Positions 59,001 through 60,745 of a stretch of DNA of 64,000 nucleotides are shown piece after piece. The stretch spans positions 13,283,867 to 13,347,866 of the forward strand of contig CM036754.1 in the NCBI GenBank assembly GCA_020796225.1, in the 5' to 3' direction. Each line of letters opens with the position of its first letter. The first letter of the stretch is position 1. Source of the DNA: Arion vulgaris (Eukaryota; Mollusca; Gastropoda; Stylommatophora; Arionidae). A program made the translations under genes and the position numbers. Under the pieces are notes generated by a model that made no database searches, had not been told where the DNA came from, and was given only the letters and a program-made list of their open reading frames with translations.

Positions 59001-60585
59001 GTATTATTATAGCTTTTTTCTTAATTGTTTCATTGTCAGAGACAACAAAAACTGCAAAGTTTATCAACAATTGCTCACTCACGCCATCAGTCTTGACTAG
59101 TACTATAATAGCCGTCCATCGCGATGATGACAACAATCTCAGACGTGTACTGTTGCACCTCTCTGGTGTGTGCGGAGGTGACTGTAGAGTCCAATCCTAG
59201 AACAGAATCCCGACCACAGGTGGGGCATACATGATCAAGGTTAGACATGTGCGTGTTGTGTGCTCCGTCTTTTCGGCTGCTCGTTTCTCTGTGCCTCAAC
59301 AATACGATGATTCTCAGCTATTCGGGTTCCTCTTTTGTTGTTACAGCGCCACATTTGGCGATCTTGCGCAAGGGATTCCCAGCACGTATTGTCTATATCG
59401 AAGCATTTCAGAGACACTTTAAGAGTGTCTTTAAAGCGTTTTCTGTCCACCAGCTAAACGTCTGCCCCTTCAAGCTCGCCATACATCAACTGTTTTGGGA
59501 TGCGTTTATCAGGCATTCGAGCAACGTGACCGACCCATCTCAGTTGGGCCTTCTGCAACAGGGTGTTGGGCGCTGGGATCTTTGCTCTTGTGAGGACTTC
59601 GCTGTCTGGAATTTTGTCCTGCCAGTTTATTTTTAGTATTCTGCGTAGACAGCTTGTGTGGAAATGGTTTAATTTTCTTCCGTGTCTGCTATACACTGTC
59701 CATGTCTCGCTTGCGTACAGCAGCGTGGTTAGCACTATGGCCTGGTAAACTTTCAGCTTTGTGACTATGCTTATCCCTTCCGTTCCCACACAGTGACATG
59801 TAACCTTCCGAACGCAGCACTGGCTTTGGATATCCTATTGTGGACCTCAGAATCTATGTTTGCCGATCTGGATAGGAGGCTGCCAAGATAAGCAAAGTTG
59901 TCCGTTGACTGGAGACGCTGGTGTTTAATGTTGATGACTGGATCGTAATACTGTTCTCTAGGGCGGGCTGGAACATGACCTCTGTTTTTGGTGTTAATGG
60001 TGAGGCCAAACCTATCACAGGCCATTGAGAACTTGTCCATGTAAGTCTGCATTTCTTCCTCAGAGTTGGTAGCGAGGGCACAGTCATCAGCAAACAACAG
60101 GTTTGAGATAGTTGATTCTTTTACCTTGGTGGAGGATTTTAACCTCCGAAGATTGAATAGGTTACCGGCTGTCCTGTATCTAATCTTTACCCCATGTTCG
60201 TCGCCTTCCCAAAAGACATCCGTGAGCATGGCAGCAAACATCATGCTGAAGAGTGTTGGGGCCAGTACACAGCCCTGTTTGACGCCGTTGGTGACATGGA
60301 AGGCTTAGAAGATTTGAGTGCCTTTTCTGTAGCAATGTGGAATAATTATGTTTCTGGACAATCTAGTATTACTAACGCATTCGTAATTTCCTTATCAACT
60401 TTATGTTACACAGTTTAGTTAGTTACATAGGCATATGATTGTTGTTAATGTTGATCAATGTTGTTAATGTTACATACCAGACAAACTGAGCGATCAGGTG
60501 ACAGCAGTTGACAGAAATTCCAAGGCAAGTGCAGATCCTTGCATATCTGTTTAGCAATATCTGGTGCAGTCGTCTTGTCGTTCAT
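14626..60585 (-). CDS. WDR81: WDR81-like BEACH/WD40 protein, 27 exons chained, last exon missing
   Basis: Joining 27 exons gives an unbroken frame of 2,104 codons, and every junction agrees in phase. The order of recognisable blocks follows vertebrate WDR81 (about 1,940 residues, from memory): N-terminal region, kinase-like stretch, BEACH domain, helical middle, acidic insert, second helical block, then WD40 repeats from about residue 1850. In other animals WDR81 acts with WDR91 on endosome membranes, where it restrains the class III PI3-kinase complex and so promotes early-to-late endosome conversion; it is also linked to clearance of ubiquitinated aggregates. Function here is inferred from homology. 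The start codon is the first ATG after an in-frame TAA 18 nt upstream. The largest intron is about 8.2 kb and contains a Helitron. The final 35-40 residues expected from the family were not found below 14626, so the 3' end is open. Confidence 0.93.
14990..15525 (+). repeat. 32-bp minisatellite
   Basis: About 16 units of CATAATGTGACTGTGGTTGT and GAAAACTATCAA, with a GGAAGCTATCCA variant at intervals. The first units lack TGTG (28 bp). In WDR81 intron 26. Confidence 0.94.
15905..16015 (-). mobile_element. SINE-A' fragment
   Basis: Carries the junction of core and A' body (GTGTGGGGTAGCTAGTCCC, CTCCTTAGTCGCCTCTTACG). The head is degenerate and the tail missing. Confidence 0.65.
16064..16203 (-). 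CDS. WDR81: WDR81 exon 26, WD40 repeat
   Basis: Codes about residues 1991-2037. [20 protein letters not shown] followed by [12 protein letters not shown] and [11 protein letters not shown] matches [32 protein letters not shown] and AHEGDILQ. The acceptor is CTGTAG/GTTTGA and the donor CAA/GTATGA, with exit in phase 0. Confidence 0.92.
16452..16974 (-). mobile_element. SINE-A outer copy, split by another SINE-A
   Basis: Two parts (16452-16566 and 16823-16974) make one unit, flanked by CAGGACAT (16444-16451 and 16975-16982). It sits in a LINE RNase-H-type fragment. The second SINE-A copy lies inside it. Confidence 0.82.
16567..16822 (-). mobile_element. SINE-A inner copy with TSD
   Basis: A full 256-bp unit inserted into the outer SINE-A. 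TAGGCCCCT is duplicated (16558-16566 and 16823-16831). Its tail here reads CTCCTCCTCCTCTTCTTTGC on the plus strand. Confidence 0.85.
17201..18050. other. WDR81 intron 25, unremarkable
   Basis: A-rich sequence with no repeat unit, element end or exon that I could support. Confidence 0.5.
18051..18112 (-). CDS. WDR81: WDR81 exon 25, 62-nt exon
   Basis: Exons 24 and 26 do not fit in phase, so an exon of 3n+2 nt was needed. This one reads [20 protein letters not shown] and aligns with [21 protein letters not shown] of the family, sharing the HEFR core and spacing. The acceptor is GAACAG/ATTTAT and the donor ACAG/GTTAGA. It is too short for ORF finding. Confidence 0.82.
18409..18829 (+). mobile_element. 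Retroposon with SINE-A-like start and AAG tail, 14-bp TSD
   Basis: The 421-bp insertion is flanked by perfect AGATTAAATAATCT (18395-18408 and 18830-18843). It begins CGGATGCATGTGTCC, which is found inside SINE-A, then turns into a body not seen elsewhere in the window and ends CGCACAAGAAGAAGA. An open stretch encodes [21 protein letters not shown] do not recognise it. Confidence 0.7.
18844..19060 (+). mobile_element. SINE-D, tRNA-headed
   Basis: TTGGCCGAATGGATTAGAGC (box A) and AGGGTTCAATCCCCGG (box B) form a good tRNA-like head, followed by a body with ACTGCACTAGCCAATGCGGC. It abuts the 3' duplication of the retroposon at 18409-18829. Confidence 0.7.
19141..19271 (-). CDS. WDR81: WDR81 exon 24, WD40 repeat
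   Basis: Codes about residues 1927-1969. [15 protein letters not shown] completes the second blade and [20 protein letters not shown] begins the third; compare VWDPFTGKTL and [21 protein letters not shown] in the family. The acceptor is TTTCAG/GTATGG and the donor TTAG/GTAGGA, with exit in phase 2. Confidence 0.9.
20005..20107 (-). CDS. WDR81: WDR81 exon 23, second WD40 blade
   Basis: Codes about residues 1892-1926. [20 protein letters not shown] then SCDSTVH matches [26 protein letters not shown]. The acceptor is TTTTCAG/ACAATA and the donor CAT/GTAAGT, with exit in phase 0; exon 24 completes the motif with VWDP. Confidence 0.92.
20195..20360 (+). pseudogene. LINE 3' end fragment
   Basis: Reads [40 protein letters not shown] and a D-rich end. 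The same tail occurs at 26750-26930 (plus) and 23105-23250 (minus). Confidence 0.6.
20593..21160 (+). repeat. 41-bp minisatellite with higher-order pattern
   Basis: Units of GATCTGTGTGGTTTGTGCCA and AGCCAGACTCAGACTATATG alternate with shorter or variant ones (TGTGGCAATCAGACTCAGAC). The variant order recurs with a larger period of about 230-250 bp. In WDR81 intron 22. Confidence 0.92.
21226..21477 (-). mobile_element. SINE-A copy with TSD
   Basis: Flanked by CTCTATGGT (21217-21225 and 21478-21486), just beyond a minisatellite whose units contain CTCTATGGTG. This suggests it landed in a stray unit of that array. Confidence 0.88.
21803..21923 (-). CDS. WDR81: WDR81 exon 22, first WD40 blade
   Basis: Codes about residues 1852-1891. 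[20 protein letters not shown] then [20 protein letters not shown] is a full GH...D...LRLW WD40 signature and matches GHSGAVKCV...[20 protein letters not shown]. The acceptor is CTACAG/GTCACA and the donor AA/GTATGT, with exit in phase 2. Confidence 0.92.
22070..22309 (-). mobile_element. SINE-C copy
   Basis: The minus strand reads GGGCATTTGTGGCTTAGCGG, ACCTGGTTCAAACTTCACAG and the C body to the end near 22070. Same family as 55918-56145. Confidence 0.8.
22398..22645 (+). mobile_element. SINE-B copy
   Basis: Box-A-like TGTGGTTAAGTGATTATGC, box-B-like GTTTCAAACCC, CCCTAGGATTGTTGCAGGAG and TGAAGTCAATCCTTCGAC at the end. It lies next to SINE-A'. Confidence 0.8.
22662..23000 (+). mobile_element. 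SINE-A' copy
   Basis: Head GCCC-like CCCGAGTGGTTACCGGAGCC, core CTGCCACACATGTCATAAG, then the A' body with GATAGCTACCCCACATTG and a GAGTGAGTGAGAGA tail. It matches 12330-12660 in reverse. Confidence 0.78.
23105..23250 (-). pseudogene. LINE 3' end fragment
   Basis: Reverse match to the tail of 20195-20360: TAGGCCAGATGTCCCGTTTC, CATCCTGAATCCATCTTCTC. Confidence 0.6.
23251..23960 (-). pseudogene. LINE RNase H fragment, split by SINE-A
   Basis: Matches 34200-34560 in reverse: TCTTCCGAAGTATCGACTGA, ACATCCACTCATACCGCAAC and the piece giving [17 protein letters not shown] (23613-23867) separates the outer part. Confidence 0.6.
23613..23867 (-). mobile_element. SINE-A copy with 11-bp TSD
   Basis: Flanked by TTTAAACTGAT (23602-23612 and 23868-23878). 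It interrupts a minus-strand LINE RNase H fragment. Confidence 0.9.
24130..24189 (-). CDS. WDR81: WDR81 exon 21
   Basis: A 60-nt exon reading [20 protein letters not shown], which matches [20 protein letters not shown] of the family. The acceptor is TTGACAG/GTCTTC and the donor CTTG/GTGAGT, phase 1 at both ends. It leads directly into the first WD40 blade. Confidence 0.85.
24743..24783. repeat. (ATC)n microsatellite
   Basis: About 13 ATC units after a CACCACCACC stretch. In WDR81 intron 20. Confidence 0.95.
25284..25354 (-). CDS. WDR81: WDR81 exon 20
   Basis: A 71-nt exon, about residues 1808-1831. [12 protein letters not shown] matches the conserved GNWLAYWQYEIG that precedes the propeller in WDR81. 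The acceptor is TTGTCAG/AGTTGA and the donor CTAG/GTACAT, with exit in phase 1. Confidence 0.85.
25839..26031 (-). CDS. WDR81: WDR81 exon 19
   Basis: Codes about residues 1744-1807, a low-complexity linker ([20 protein letters not shown]) before the WD40 region. It ends [14 protein letters not shown]. The acceptor is TTTACAG/ATGACT and the donor TC/GTATGT, with exit in phase 2. Support is mainly phase and position. Confidence 0.78.
26085..26935 (+). pseudogene. LINE RT C-terminus, split by SINE-A
   Basis: [20 protein letters not shown] before the SINE and [54 protein letters not shown] after it are RT C-terminal blocks. It ends with the shared tail [20 protein letters not shown]. Lies just outside exon 19 of WDR81. 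Confidence 0.85.
26133..26386 (+). mobile_element. SINE-A copy inside a LINE RT fragment
   Basis: Flanked by AAAAGAAAAA (26123-26132 and 26387-26396). It splits a plus-strand reverse transcriptase remnant after [16 protein letters not shown]. Confidence 0.85.
27187..27428 (+). mobile_element. SINE-B copy
   Basis: GGGAGTCTCTATCGCAAAGT head, GTGGGTTTAAATCC box B, GTGCAATACTATCAGCAGAT body and ATGAAGTTAATCCTTCACC end. Diverged. Confidence 0.78.
27645..27780 (+). repeat. About 25-bp minisatellite
   Basis: About five or six units of AGCACAAGAATGGGACAGCA plus TAAGA. In WDR81 intron 18. Confidence 0.88.
28066..28205 (-). CDS. WDR81: WDR81 exon 18
   Basis: Codes about residues 1697-1743. [20 protein letters not shown] corresponds to [20 protein letters not shown] of the family. 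A variable Ser/Thr-rich linker follows. The acceptor is TGACAG/CATTCA and the donor GCTG/GTCAGT, with exit in phase 1. Confidence 0.82.
28275..28740 (-). pseudogene. LINE RT C-terminal fragment
   Basis: The minus strand reads [24 protein letters not shown] and [19 protein letters not shown]. Stops interrupt it. Confidence 0.55.
28770..29050 (-). pseudogene. LINE family J 3' end
   Basis: ATTATACGTTACATAGGGCC and GTACGGCATTCTTGAACTG match family J (3880-4180). Decayed. Confidence 0.65.
29051..29826. other. WDR81 intron 17, weak repeats
   Basis: Diverged ACACATCATAATAC-like short repeats around 29635-29800. Nothing else. Confidence 0.5.
29827..29950 (-). CDS. WDR81: WDR81 exon 17
   Basis: Codes about residues 1656-1696. 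[20 protein letters not shown] followed by IPLCRIFG matches the family's [26 protein letters not shown]. The acceptor is GAGCAG/ATGATT (a CAG 3 nt upstream-shifted alternative at GAG/CAGATG would also keep phase). The donor is AAG/GTTAGT, with exit in phase 2. Confidence 0.82.
30569..30633. repeat. (AT)n microsatellite
   Basis: About 32 pure AT units, next to SINE-A''. Confidence 0.97.
30640..30915 (+). mobile_element. SINE-A'' (core shared, new head and body)
   Basis: Contains the core CTACAAGGCATGTCGTAAG followed by AGGCGACTGATATAGGACC and an end GTTCGAAGAAGAATAAAGAAG. The rest does not resemble SINE-A. It starts next to an (AT)n run. Confidence 0.55.
31049..31219 (-). CDS. WDR81: WDR81 exon 16
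   Basis: Codes about residues 1599-1655 ([20 protein letters not shown] to IGIIDDK). This linker is poorly conserved in the family, so the call rests on phase, splice signals and an open frame between two sure exons. The acceptor is ATTATAG/AATATA. The donor AAAG/GTCAGA is modest; an alternative at AGA/GTATAG does not suit exon 17. Confidence 0.7.
31565..33125 (-). pseudogene. LINE family R: longer RT remnant
   Basis: Same family as 59100-60320 and somewhat longer at the 5' side. It includes [20 protein letters not shown] and [20 protein letters not shown], motifs of non-LTR reverse transcriptases, then the shared C-terminal part and 3' end ([20 protein letters not shown] ... [13 protein letters not shown]). 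Broken by stops. It fills most of WDR81 intron 15. Confidence 0.88.
33202..33463 (-). CDS. WDR81: WDR81 exon 15
   Basis: Codes about residues 1512-1598. [20 protein letters not shown] and [20 protein letters not shown] align with [44 protein letters not shown]. The acceptor is GTTACAG/GACAAC. The donor CCTG/GTAGGT was chosen over CCTGGTAG/GTTGTT because exon 16 requires phase 1. Confidence 0.9.
33600..34012 (-). pseudogene. LINE RT C-terminal fragment
   Basis: Open frame [40 protein letters not shown], a relative of family K. It starts just upstream of WDR81 exon 15. Confidence 0.7.
34140..34690 (+). pseudogene. LINE RNase H domain
   Basis: [20 protein letters not shown], then [20 protein letters not shown] and [20 protein letters not shown], an RNase H domain of a non-LTR element. 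It ends with the block [14 protein letters not shown] and a 3' end also seen at 380-650. Open for 114 codons, with a 5' break. Confidence 0.85.
34690..34975 (+). pseudogene. LINE 3' end fragment
   Basis: Encodes [20 protein letters not shown], then [16 protein letters not shown], the GRP-type tail of LINE ORF2 proteins. It ends before the (TA)n run. Confidence 0.6.
34981..35093. repeat. (TA)n microsatellite
   Basis: TA run with a few GATA/TGTA interruptions, ending next to SINE-E. Confidence 0.97.
35095..35292 (+). mobile_element. SINE-E, tRNA-headed
   Basis: CAGTAGCGCGTTGGACTACG (A-box area) and GCGGGTTCAACTCCGCGGAC (B-box area), a body rich in CCGAG and an A-rich tail near 35285. It sits between a (TA)n run and a LINE 3' end. 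Confidence 0.7.
35305..35600 (-). pseudogene. LINE family J 3' end
   Basis: Starts TATTCCTCTCATACCATTAT and follows family J through CTGGGCAACTCGCTCAATTT. Diverged. It lies between SINE-E and the Helitron. Confidence 0.65.
36904..37317 (+). pseudogene. Helitron ORF N-terminal 23-residue repeats
   Basis: About five imperfect 23-residue (69-nt) repeats of the type [20 protein letters not shown], very rich in Arg and Glu and likely helical. Such repeats are seen at the N-terminus of some animal Helitron Rep-helicase proteins. The frame is lost near 37270, before the next block. Confidence 0.75.
37323..38165 (+). pseudogene. Helitron ORF, CxxC and pre-Rep region
   Basis: One frame gives [20 protein letters not shown] with a Gly/Lys-rich tail, the cysteine block usual before the Helitron Rep domain, and [20 protein letters not shown] frameshift near 37650 moves the reading to the frame with [20 protein letters not shown] and [14 protein letters not shown] stop/frame change follows near 38166. 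Confidence 0.8.
38197..38895 (+). pseudogene. Helitron Rep (HUH) domain remnant
   Basis: A 232-codon open stretch includes [40 protein letters not shown] and the two-histidine motif PHAHILIWF (His codons 38668 and 38674). The roughly ten residues that normally lie just before PHAH seem to be missing, since FGETRCW runs straight into MPHAH. The paired tyrosines lie further on, in another frame, as [10 protein letters not shown] (Tyr codons 39082 and 39094). Rep nicks and joins DNA in rolling-circle transposition. The domain is not functional as it stands. Confidence 0.88.
38896..39813 (+). pseudogene. Helitron Rep-helicase linker, broken
   Basis: The protein continues across several frames: the tyrosine motif near 39076-39110, [20 protein letters not shown], then [20 protein letters not shown] and [13 protein letters not shown]. 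Frame changes occur near 39345, 39570 and 39705. Identity comes from the order of these blocks in Helitron proteins. Confidence 0.75.
39814..40872 (+). pseudogene. Helitron PIF1-like helicase domain
   Basis: 352 codons are open. Walker A is APGGTGKT (residues 111-118), Walker B is IIWDEC (about 190-195), and the later motif [16 protein letters not shown] is intact, as is the TNMRIH segment. PIF1-family helicases unwind DNA during Helitron transposition. The frame is lost near 40860 and continues in another frame, so the gene is broken even though this domain looks well kept. Confidence 0.9.
40863..41436 (+). pseudogene. Helitron helicase C-terminal part
   Basis: One frame reads [24 protein letters not shown]-like [20 protein letters not shown] and ends near [13 protein letters not shown] frameshift near 41215 leads to [20 protein letters not shown] and [20 protein letters not shown], the last PIF1 motifs. 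The stop codon is at 41434-41436. Confidence 0.88.
41658..41777 (-). CDS. WDR81: WDR81 exon 14
   Basis: Codes 40 residues (about 1472-1511). [20 protein letters not shown] aligns with the family's [20 protein letters not shown]. The acceptor is TTTTCAG/ATCACT and the donor AAG/GTAAGA, phase 0 at both ends. The following intron is the one that carries the Helitron. Confidence 0.9.
41925..42215 (-). pseudogene. LINE family K fragment
   Basis: TCTGAGATCCATCTTTTGTG, TATCCACTGTATCTGAGTAG and ACACTGTCTGTTGGTAATCT match 1384-1745. Confidence 0.6.
42399..42538 (-). CDS. WDR81: WDR81 exon 13
   Basis: Codes about residues 1425-1471. [20 protein letters not shown] and [17 protein letters not shown] align with [34 protein letters not shown] of the family. 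The acceptor is CTGCAG/GTGAGA and the donor ATG/GTGAGT. It enters in phase 1 and leaves in phase 0. Confidence 0.9.
42660..42870 (+). repeat. 35-39 bp minisatellite
   Basis: Five units of ACAAGCTATTTATAACAGAA and CTTAGTGATGTACA with small length changes. In WDR81 intron 12. Confidence 0.92.
43036..43285 (-). mobile_element. SINE-B copy
   Basis: On the minus strand it reads GGGGGTCTCTGTGACTAAGT, GTGGGTTCGAGTCCGGACCG (good box B), then the B body. It lies in WDR81 intron 12, beside an 87-bp minisatellite. Confidence 0.85.
43330..43870 (+). repeat. 87-bp minisatellite, about six units
   Basis: Units carry ATGCACAAAATTAATACTAG, AAGGACATGCATGTTGGCAA and AGACACACAGCAGAAGTAGC; one has an extra GCA. 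The length of 87 is a multiple of three, so open frames appear on both strands by design of the repeat. It lies 35 bp from WDR81 exon 12, in intron 12. Confidence 0.95.
43905..45283 (-). CDS. WDR81: WDR81 exon 12, long acidic insert
   Basis: At 1,379 nt this is the largest exon, coding about residues 965-1424. It starts with [20 protein letters not shown] (family QLMVRLGLQAFLTHLL). Roughly 360 residues rich in Asp, Glu and Ser follow, then [20 protein letters not shown] and [15 protein letters not shown] (family MVRWLSAKLGPTVASRH). The family also has an acidic disordered insert here, but its sequence is not conserved. The acceptor is TCCGCAG/GTCATT and the donor ACTG/GTGAGT, with exit in phase 1. 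Confidence 0.92.
45839..46089 (-). CDS. WDR81: WDR81 exon 11
   Basis: Codes about residues 882-964 of the helical middle region. [20 protein letters not shown] and [20 protein letters not shown] match the family's [34 protein letters not shown]. The acceptor is TATCAG/GTACCA and the donor AG/GTAAAT, with exit in phase 2. Confidence 0.9.
46356..46638 (-). CDS. WDR81: WDR81 exon 10
   Basis: Codes about residues 787-881. [20 protein letters not shown] aligns with the family's SVVPFPPYFPALHRF. A charged, probably coiled-coil stretch follows ([14 protein letters not shown]). The acceptor is CAACAG/ACCTCT and the donor AAG/GTAAAA, with exit in phase 0. Confidence 0.9.
46712..46980. mobile_element. 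Mariner-type MITE, 269 bp, TA target
   Basis: Imperfect terminal inverted repeats (CAGGGTGTTCAAGATAAAAG at the left, CTTTTATCTTGAACACTG at the right) are bounded by TA on both sides (46710-46711 and 46981-46982). There is no coding capacity. This layout fits a non-autonomous Tc1/mariner relative in WDR81 intron 9. Confidence 0.7.
47030..47800 (+). pseudogene. LINE RNase-H family fragment
   Basis: [20 protein letters not shown] and KFGRVR match the block at 61568-61870, and a later frame has [20 protein letters not shown] (RNase H tail). Many stops. Confidence 0.6.
47967..48148 (-). CDS. WDR81: WDR81 exon 9
   Basis: Codes about residues 727-786. The helical segment [20 protein letters not shown] is followed by [20 protein letters not shown], which aligns with the family's AEMVF...PLWVRFQAVRGLC. 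The acceptor is TCTACAG/ACTGTG and the donor CG/GTTTGT, with exit in phase 2. Confidence 0.88.
48480..48700 (-). mobile_element. SINE-A' related fragment
   Basis: CTCAGGTGCTTATCCTTCGA and AACCAGCGTTTACTGGGTTC match the A' body. A (TC)n run and GCGATCGTTCTTAGG at the left look like a 3' tail. No head was seen. Confidence 0.5.
48701..49298. other. WDR81 intron 8, unremarkable
   Basis: ACGGGTTTTGAACTCACGAG near 49023 is box-B-like in reverse and may be an old SINE, but no body was recognised. Confidence 0.4.
49299..49452 (-). CDS. WDR81: WDR81 exon 8
   Basis: Codes about residues 676-726. It includes [20 protein letters not shown], matching the family's ILLPEGFNPMQALEELE. The acceptor is TTTTTTCAG/TTTTGA and the donor AAG/GTAAGG. 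It enters in phase 2 and leaves in phase 0. Confidence 0.88.
49993..50048 (-). CDS. WDR81: WDR81 exon 7, 56-nt microexon
   Basis: Exons 6 and 8 do not fit in phase unless an exon of 3n+2 nt lies between them. This 56-nt segment has CCAG/CTTTTG and AAG/GTACTA borders and reads [18 protein letters not shown], then joins exon 8 as SFDSSELG. There is no strong family alignment for the residues themselves, so support comes from phase, splice signals and an open frame. A 27-bp minisatellite begins about 90 nt upstream. Confidence 0.6.
50145..50500 (+). repeat. 27-bp minisatellite
   Basis: About 13 units of AAGGTTTTGATAGATAAAAG plus TGTAGGC or TGGATGC. 27 is a multiple of three, which makes chance open frames. 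In WDR81 intron 6, close to the 56-nt exon 7. Confidence 0.92.
50530..50765 (-). pseudogene. LINE family J 3' end
   Basis: ATTCCTCTTGTACTGTTATA and ATTTCTCCATACCACTCTGT match family J. Confidence 0.65.
50846..51028 (-). CDS. WDR81: WDR81 exon 6, end of BEACH region
   Basis: Codes residues 596-656. [20 protein letters not shown] and [10 protein letters not shown] align with the family's VCLHLVDAHTHLASYG and QLFDQPHPQR. The acceptor is TTTCAG/CTCAGT. The donor CAG/GTGACA is weaker than average. Phase 0 at both ends. Confidence 0.9.
51141..51595 (-). repeat. 55-bp array carrying copies of the exon 5 splice donor
   Basis: CTAACC starts at 51151, 51206, 51261, 51316, 51371, 51426, 51481, 51536 and 51591, exactly 55 bp apart. 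The last is the true donor of exon 5 (ACAAG/GTTAGT). Six of the eight intronic copies keep CAAG/GTTAG. The unit also copies about 12 nt of the exon end (TTTGGTTACAAG). The array takes up most of the 567-nt intron 5. Confidence 0.95.
51596..52291 (-). CDS. WDR81: WDR81 exon 5, BEACH domain
   Basis: Codes residues 364-595 and gives the strongest match of the gene. The BEACH domain runs from about residue 409. Diagnostic blocks include [60 protein letters not shown] and [22 protein letters not shown] domains are conserved in proteins that shape endolysosomal membranes. The acceptor is TTTGCAG/TTCACT. The donor AAG/GTTAGT is the last unit of a 55-bp tandem array (51141-51595). Phase 0 at both ends. 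Confidence 0.95.
52345..52640 (-). pseudogene. LINE RNase-H family C-terminus
   Basis: The minus strand reads [20 protein letters not shown] then [17 protein letters not shown], similar in layout to the end of the RNase-H LINE at 34600-34690. It abuts WDR81 exon 5 and extends its reading frame upstream only by chance. Confidence 0.6.
52615..52770 (+). pseudogene. LINE RNase H N-terminal fragment
   Basis: [20 protein letters not shown] and [14 protein letters not shown] look like the first strand and following segment of an RNase H domain (YTDGS). It is head-to-head with the fragment at 52345-52640. Confidence 0.55.
53260..53892 (-). CDS. WDR81: WDR81 exon 4, kinase-like stretch
   Basis: Codes residues 153-363. 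A Ser/Asn-rich loop is followed by [20 protein letters not shown] and then a helix with [20 protein letters not shown]. The latter resembles the catalytic-loop region of protein kinases but lacks the HRD triad, as expected for the degenerate kinase-like region in front of the BEACH domain in this family. The acceptor is GAAACAG/TTCACA and the donor CAG/GTATGT, phase 0 at both ends. Confidence 0.9.
54070..54402 (+). mobile_element. SINE-F, tRNA-headed, poly(A) tail
   Basis: AGTAGCTCGGCCTGCTAGC and AGCTCGGGTTCGAACCTGCT (box B) head, a body including CTCTGAAGTCTGAGAAAATC, and a run of A at 54388-54402. It lies in WDR81 intron 3. A diverged piece of the same body is near 30480-30545. Confidence 0.75.
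54570..54860 (-). pseudogene. LINE 3' end fragment
   Basis: The minus strand has [20 protein letters not shown], an ORF2 tail motif. Short and broken. Confidence 0.5.
54882..55131 (-). mobile_element. SINE-A copy with TSD
   Basis: Flanked by AAAAGAT (54875-54881 and 55132-55138), in WDR81 intron 3. Confidence 0.88.
55341..55509 (-). CDS. WDR81: WDR81 exon 3
   Basis: Codes residues to 152. It includes [20 protein letters not shown], which aligns with the family's SCG...LTRFM...NYRNLWR segment. The acceptor is AACAG/ACTTCC and the donor CCT/GTGAGT, with exit in phase 0. Confidence 0.85.
55615..55760 (+). pseudogene. LINE RNase-H family C-terminal fragment
   Basis: [23 protein letters not shown] resembles the C-rich end of the RNase-H LINE at 58319-58560 ([17 protein letters not shown]). 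Confidence 0.5.
55918..56145 (+). mobile_element. SINE-C, tRNA-headed
   Basis: CTTAGCGGTAGTGAG (box A) and CCTGGTTCAAACTCC (box B), then a body with GCAGTTTGAAAGCAAATTAG and AATGGCAAACTACTGAACA. Confidence 0.8.
56290..56525 (-). pseudogene. LINE family K fragment
   Basis: TTTGTGTGCACTTCATAAAC and CTCTGTTATCTCTGAGATCC match 1450-1500. An internal piece is deleted. Confidence 0.55.
56759..56937 (-). CDS. WDR81: WDR81 exon 2
   Basis: Codes about residues 37-95, from [20 protein letters not shown] to QLYHE. The acceptor is TTACAG/GTAAAT and the donor GA/GTAAGC. It enters in phase 0 and leaves in phase 2, matching exon 3. It was too fragmented for simple ORF detection and was found by following the expected conserved tryptophan region after exon 1. 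Confidence 0.8.
57180..57720 (-). pseudogene. LINE RT C-terminal fragment
   Basis: The minus strand reads [30 protein letters not shown], then [20 protein letters not shown] and [15 protein letters not shown]. This is the RTE/CR1-style end of a LINE ORF2, with stops. Confidence 0.65.
57808..58801. mobile_element. Inverted-repeat element, second copy, 15-bp TSD
   Basis: Same arms as 7787-8004, wider apart (57808-57860 and about 58100-58190). Target duplication ACTAATACCATGGTA is perfect (57793-57807 and 58802-58816). It contains GTTGATAAAGACCTTGTTGG then TCGAAACGTTGCTG on the plus strand. A LINE fragment (58215-58778) is inserted near its right end. Confidence 0.65.
58215..58778 (-). pseudogene. 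LINE RNase H domain with AAG tail, TSD
   Basis: Encodes [20 protein letters not shown] (RNase H signature) and, after a frameshift, [20 protein letters not shown] and [19 protein letters not shown]. The 3' end is GCGATCGCAAAGAAGAAGAA. ACTGCAGTCT is duplicated (58205-58214 and 58779-58788), so it is a 5'-truncated insertion into the inverted-repeat element. Confidence 0.88.
58820..59005 (-). pseudogene. LINE RT fragment, another family
   Basis: [16 protein letters not shown] and [15 protein letters not shown] form an RT catalytic-box segment that differs from family R next to it. Confidence 0.65.
59100..60320 (-). pseudogene. LINE family R: RT and 3' end
   Basis: The minus strand encodes a reverse transcriptase C-terminal part with [20 protein letters not shown] (FADD box), then [40 protein letters not shown] and [19 protein letters not shown], ending [12 protein letters not shown]. 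Stops and frameshifts split it. The 3' end reads ...GATGGACGGCTATTATAGTA. It is 5'-truncated and lies in WDR81 intron 1. Related copies are at 31565-33125 and 2850-3200. Confidence 0.88.
60478..60585 (-). CDS. WDR81: WDR81 exon 1 (start)
   Basis: Codes residues 1-36, beginning [20 protein letters not shown]. The ATG at 60585-60583 has A at -3, and an in-frame stop (TAA, 60603-60601) lies just upstream, which favours this start. The donor reads CTG/GTATGT, phase 0. The segment aligns with the family's N-terminal helix. No promoter motif is evident upstream. Confidence 0.8.
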
Positions 60586-60634
60586 TGTACGTTTTCCTAT
60601 TTACCTTCTTACGCAATAACACAATACGAGCATG

Positions 60635-60745
60635 GTTATAGGTGTTGTCGTTTCACTGATCATAATATTATGTTTATTGACGGAAGTTGCAAACAAAGAT
60701 CATGTGGAGGAGTAACCAAGCACTGTTCGTAAACTTTCAATCACA
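60635..60745 (+). pseudogene. LINE RNase H N-terminal fragment
   Basis: HNIMFIDGSCKQRSCGGVTK resembles the first strand of an RNase H domain (DGS). It lies 50-160 bp upstream of the WDR81 start codon, on the opposite strand. Confidence 0.4.
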
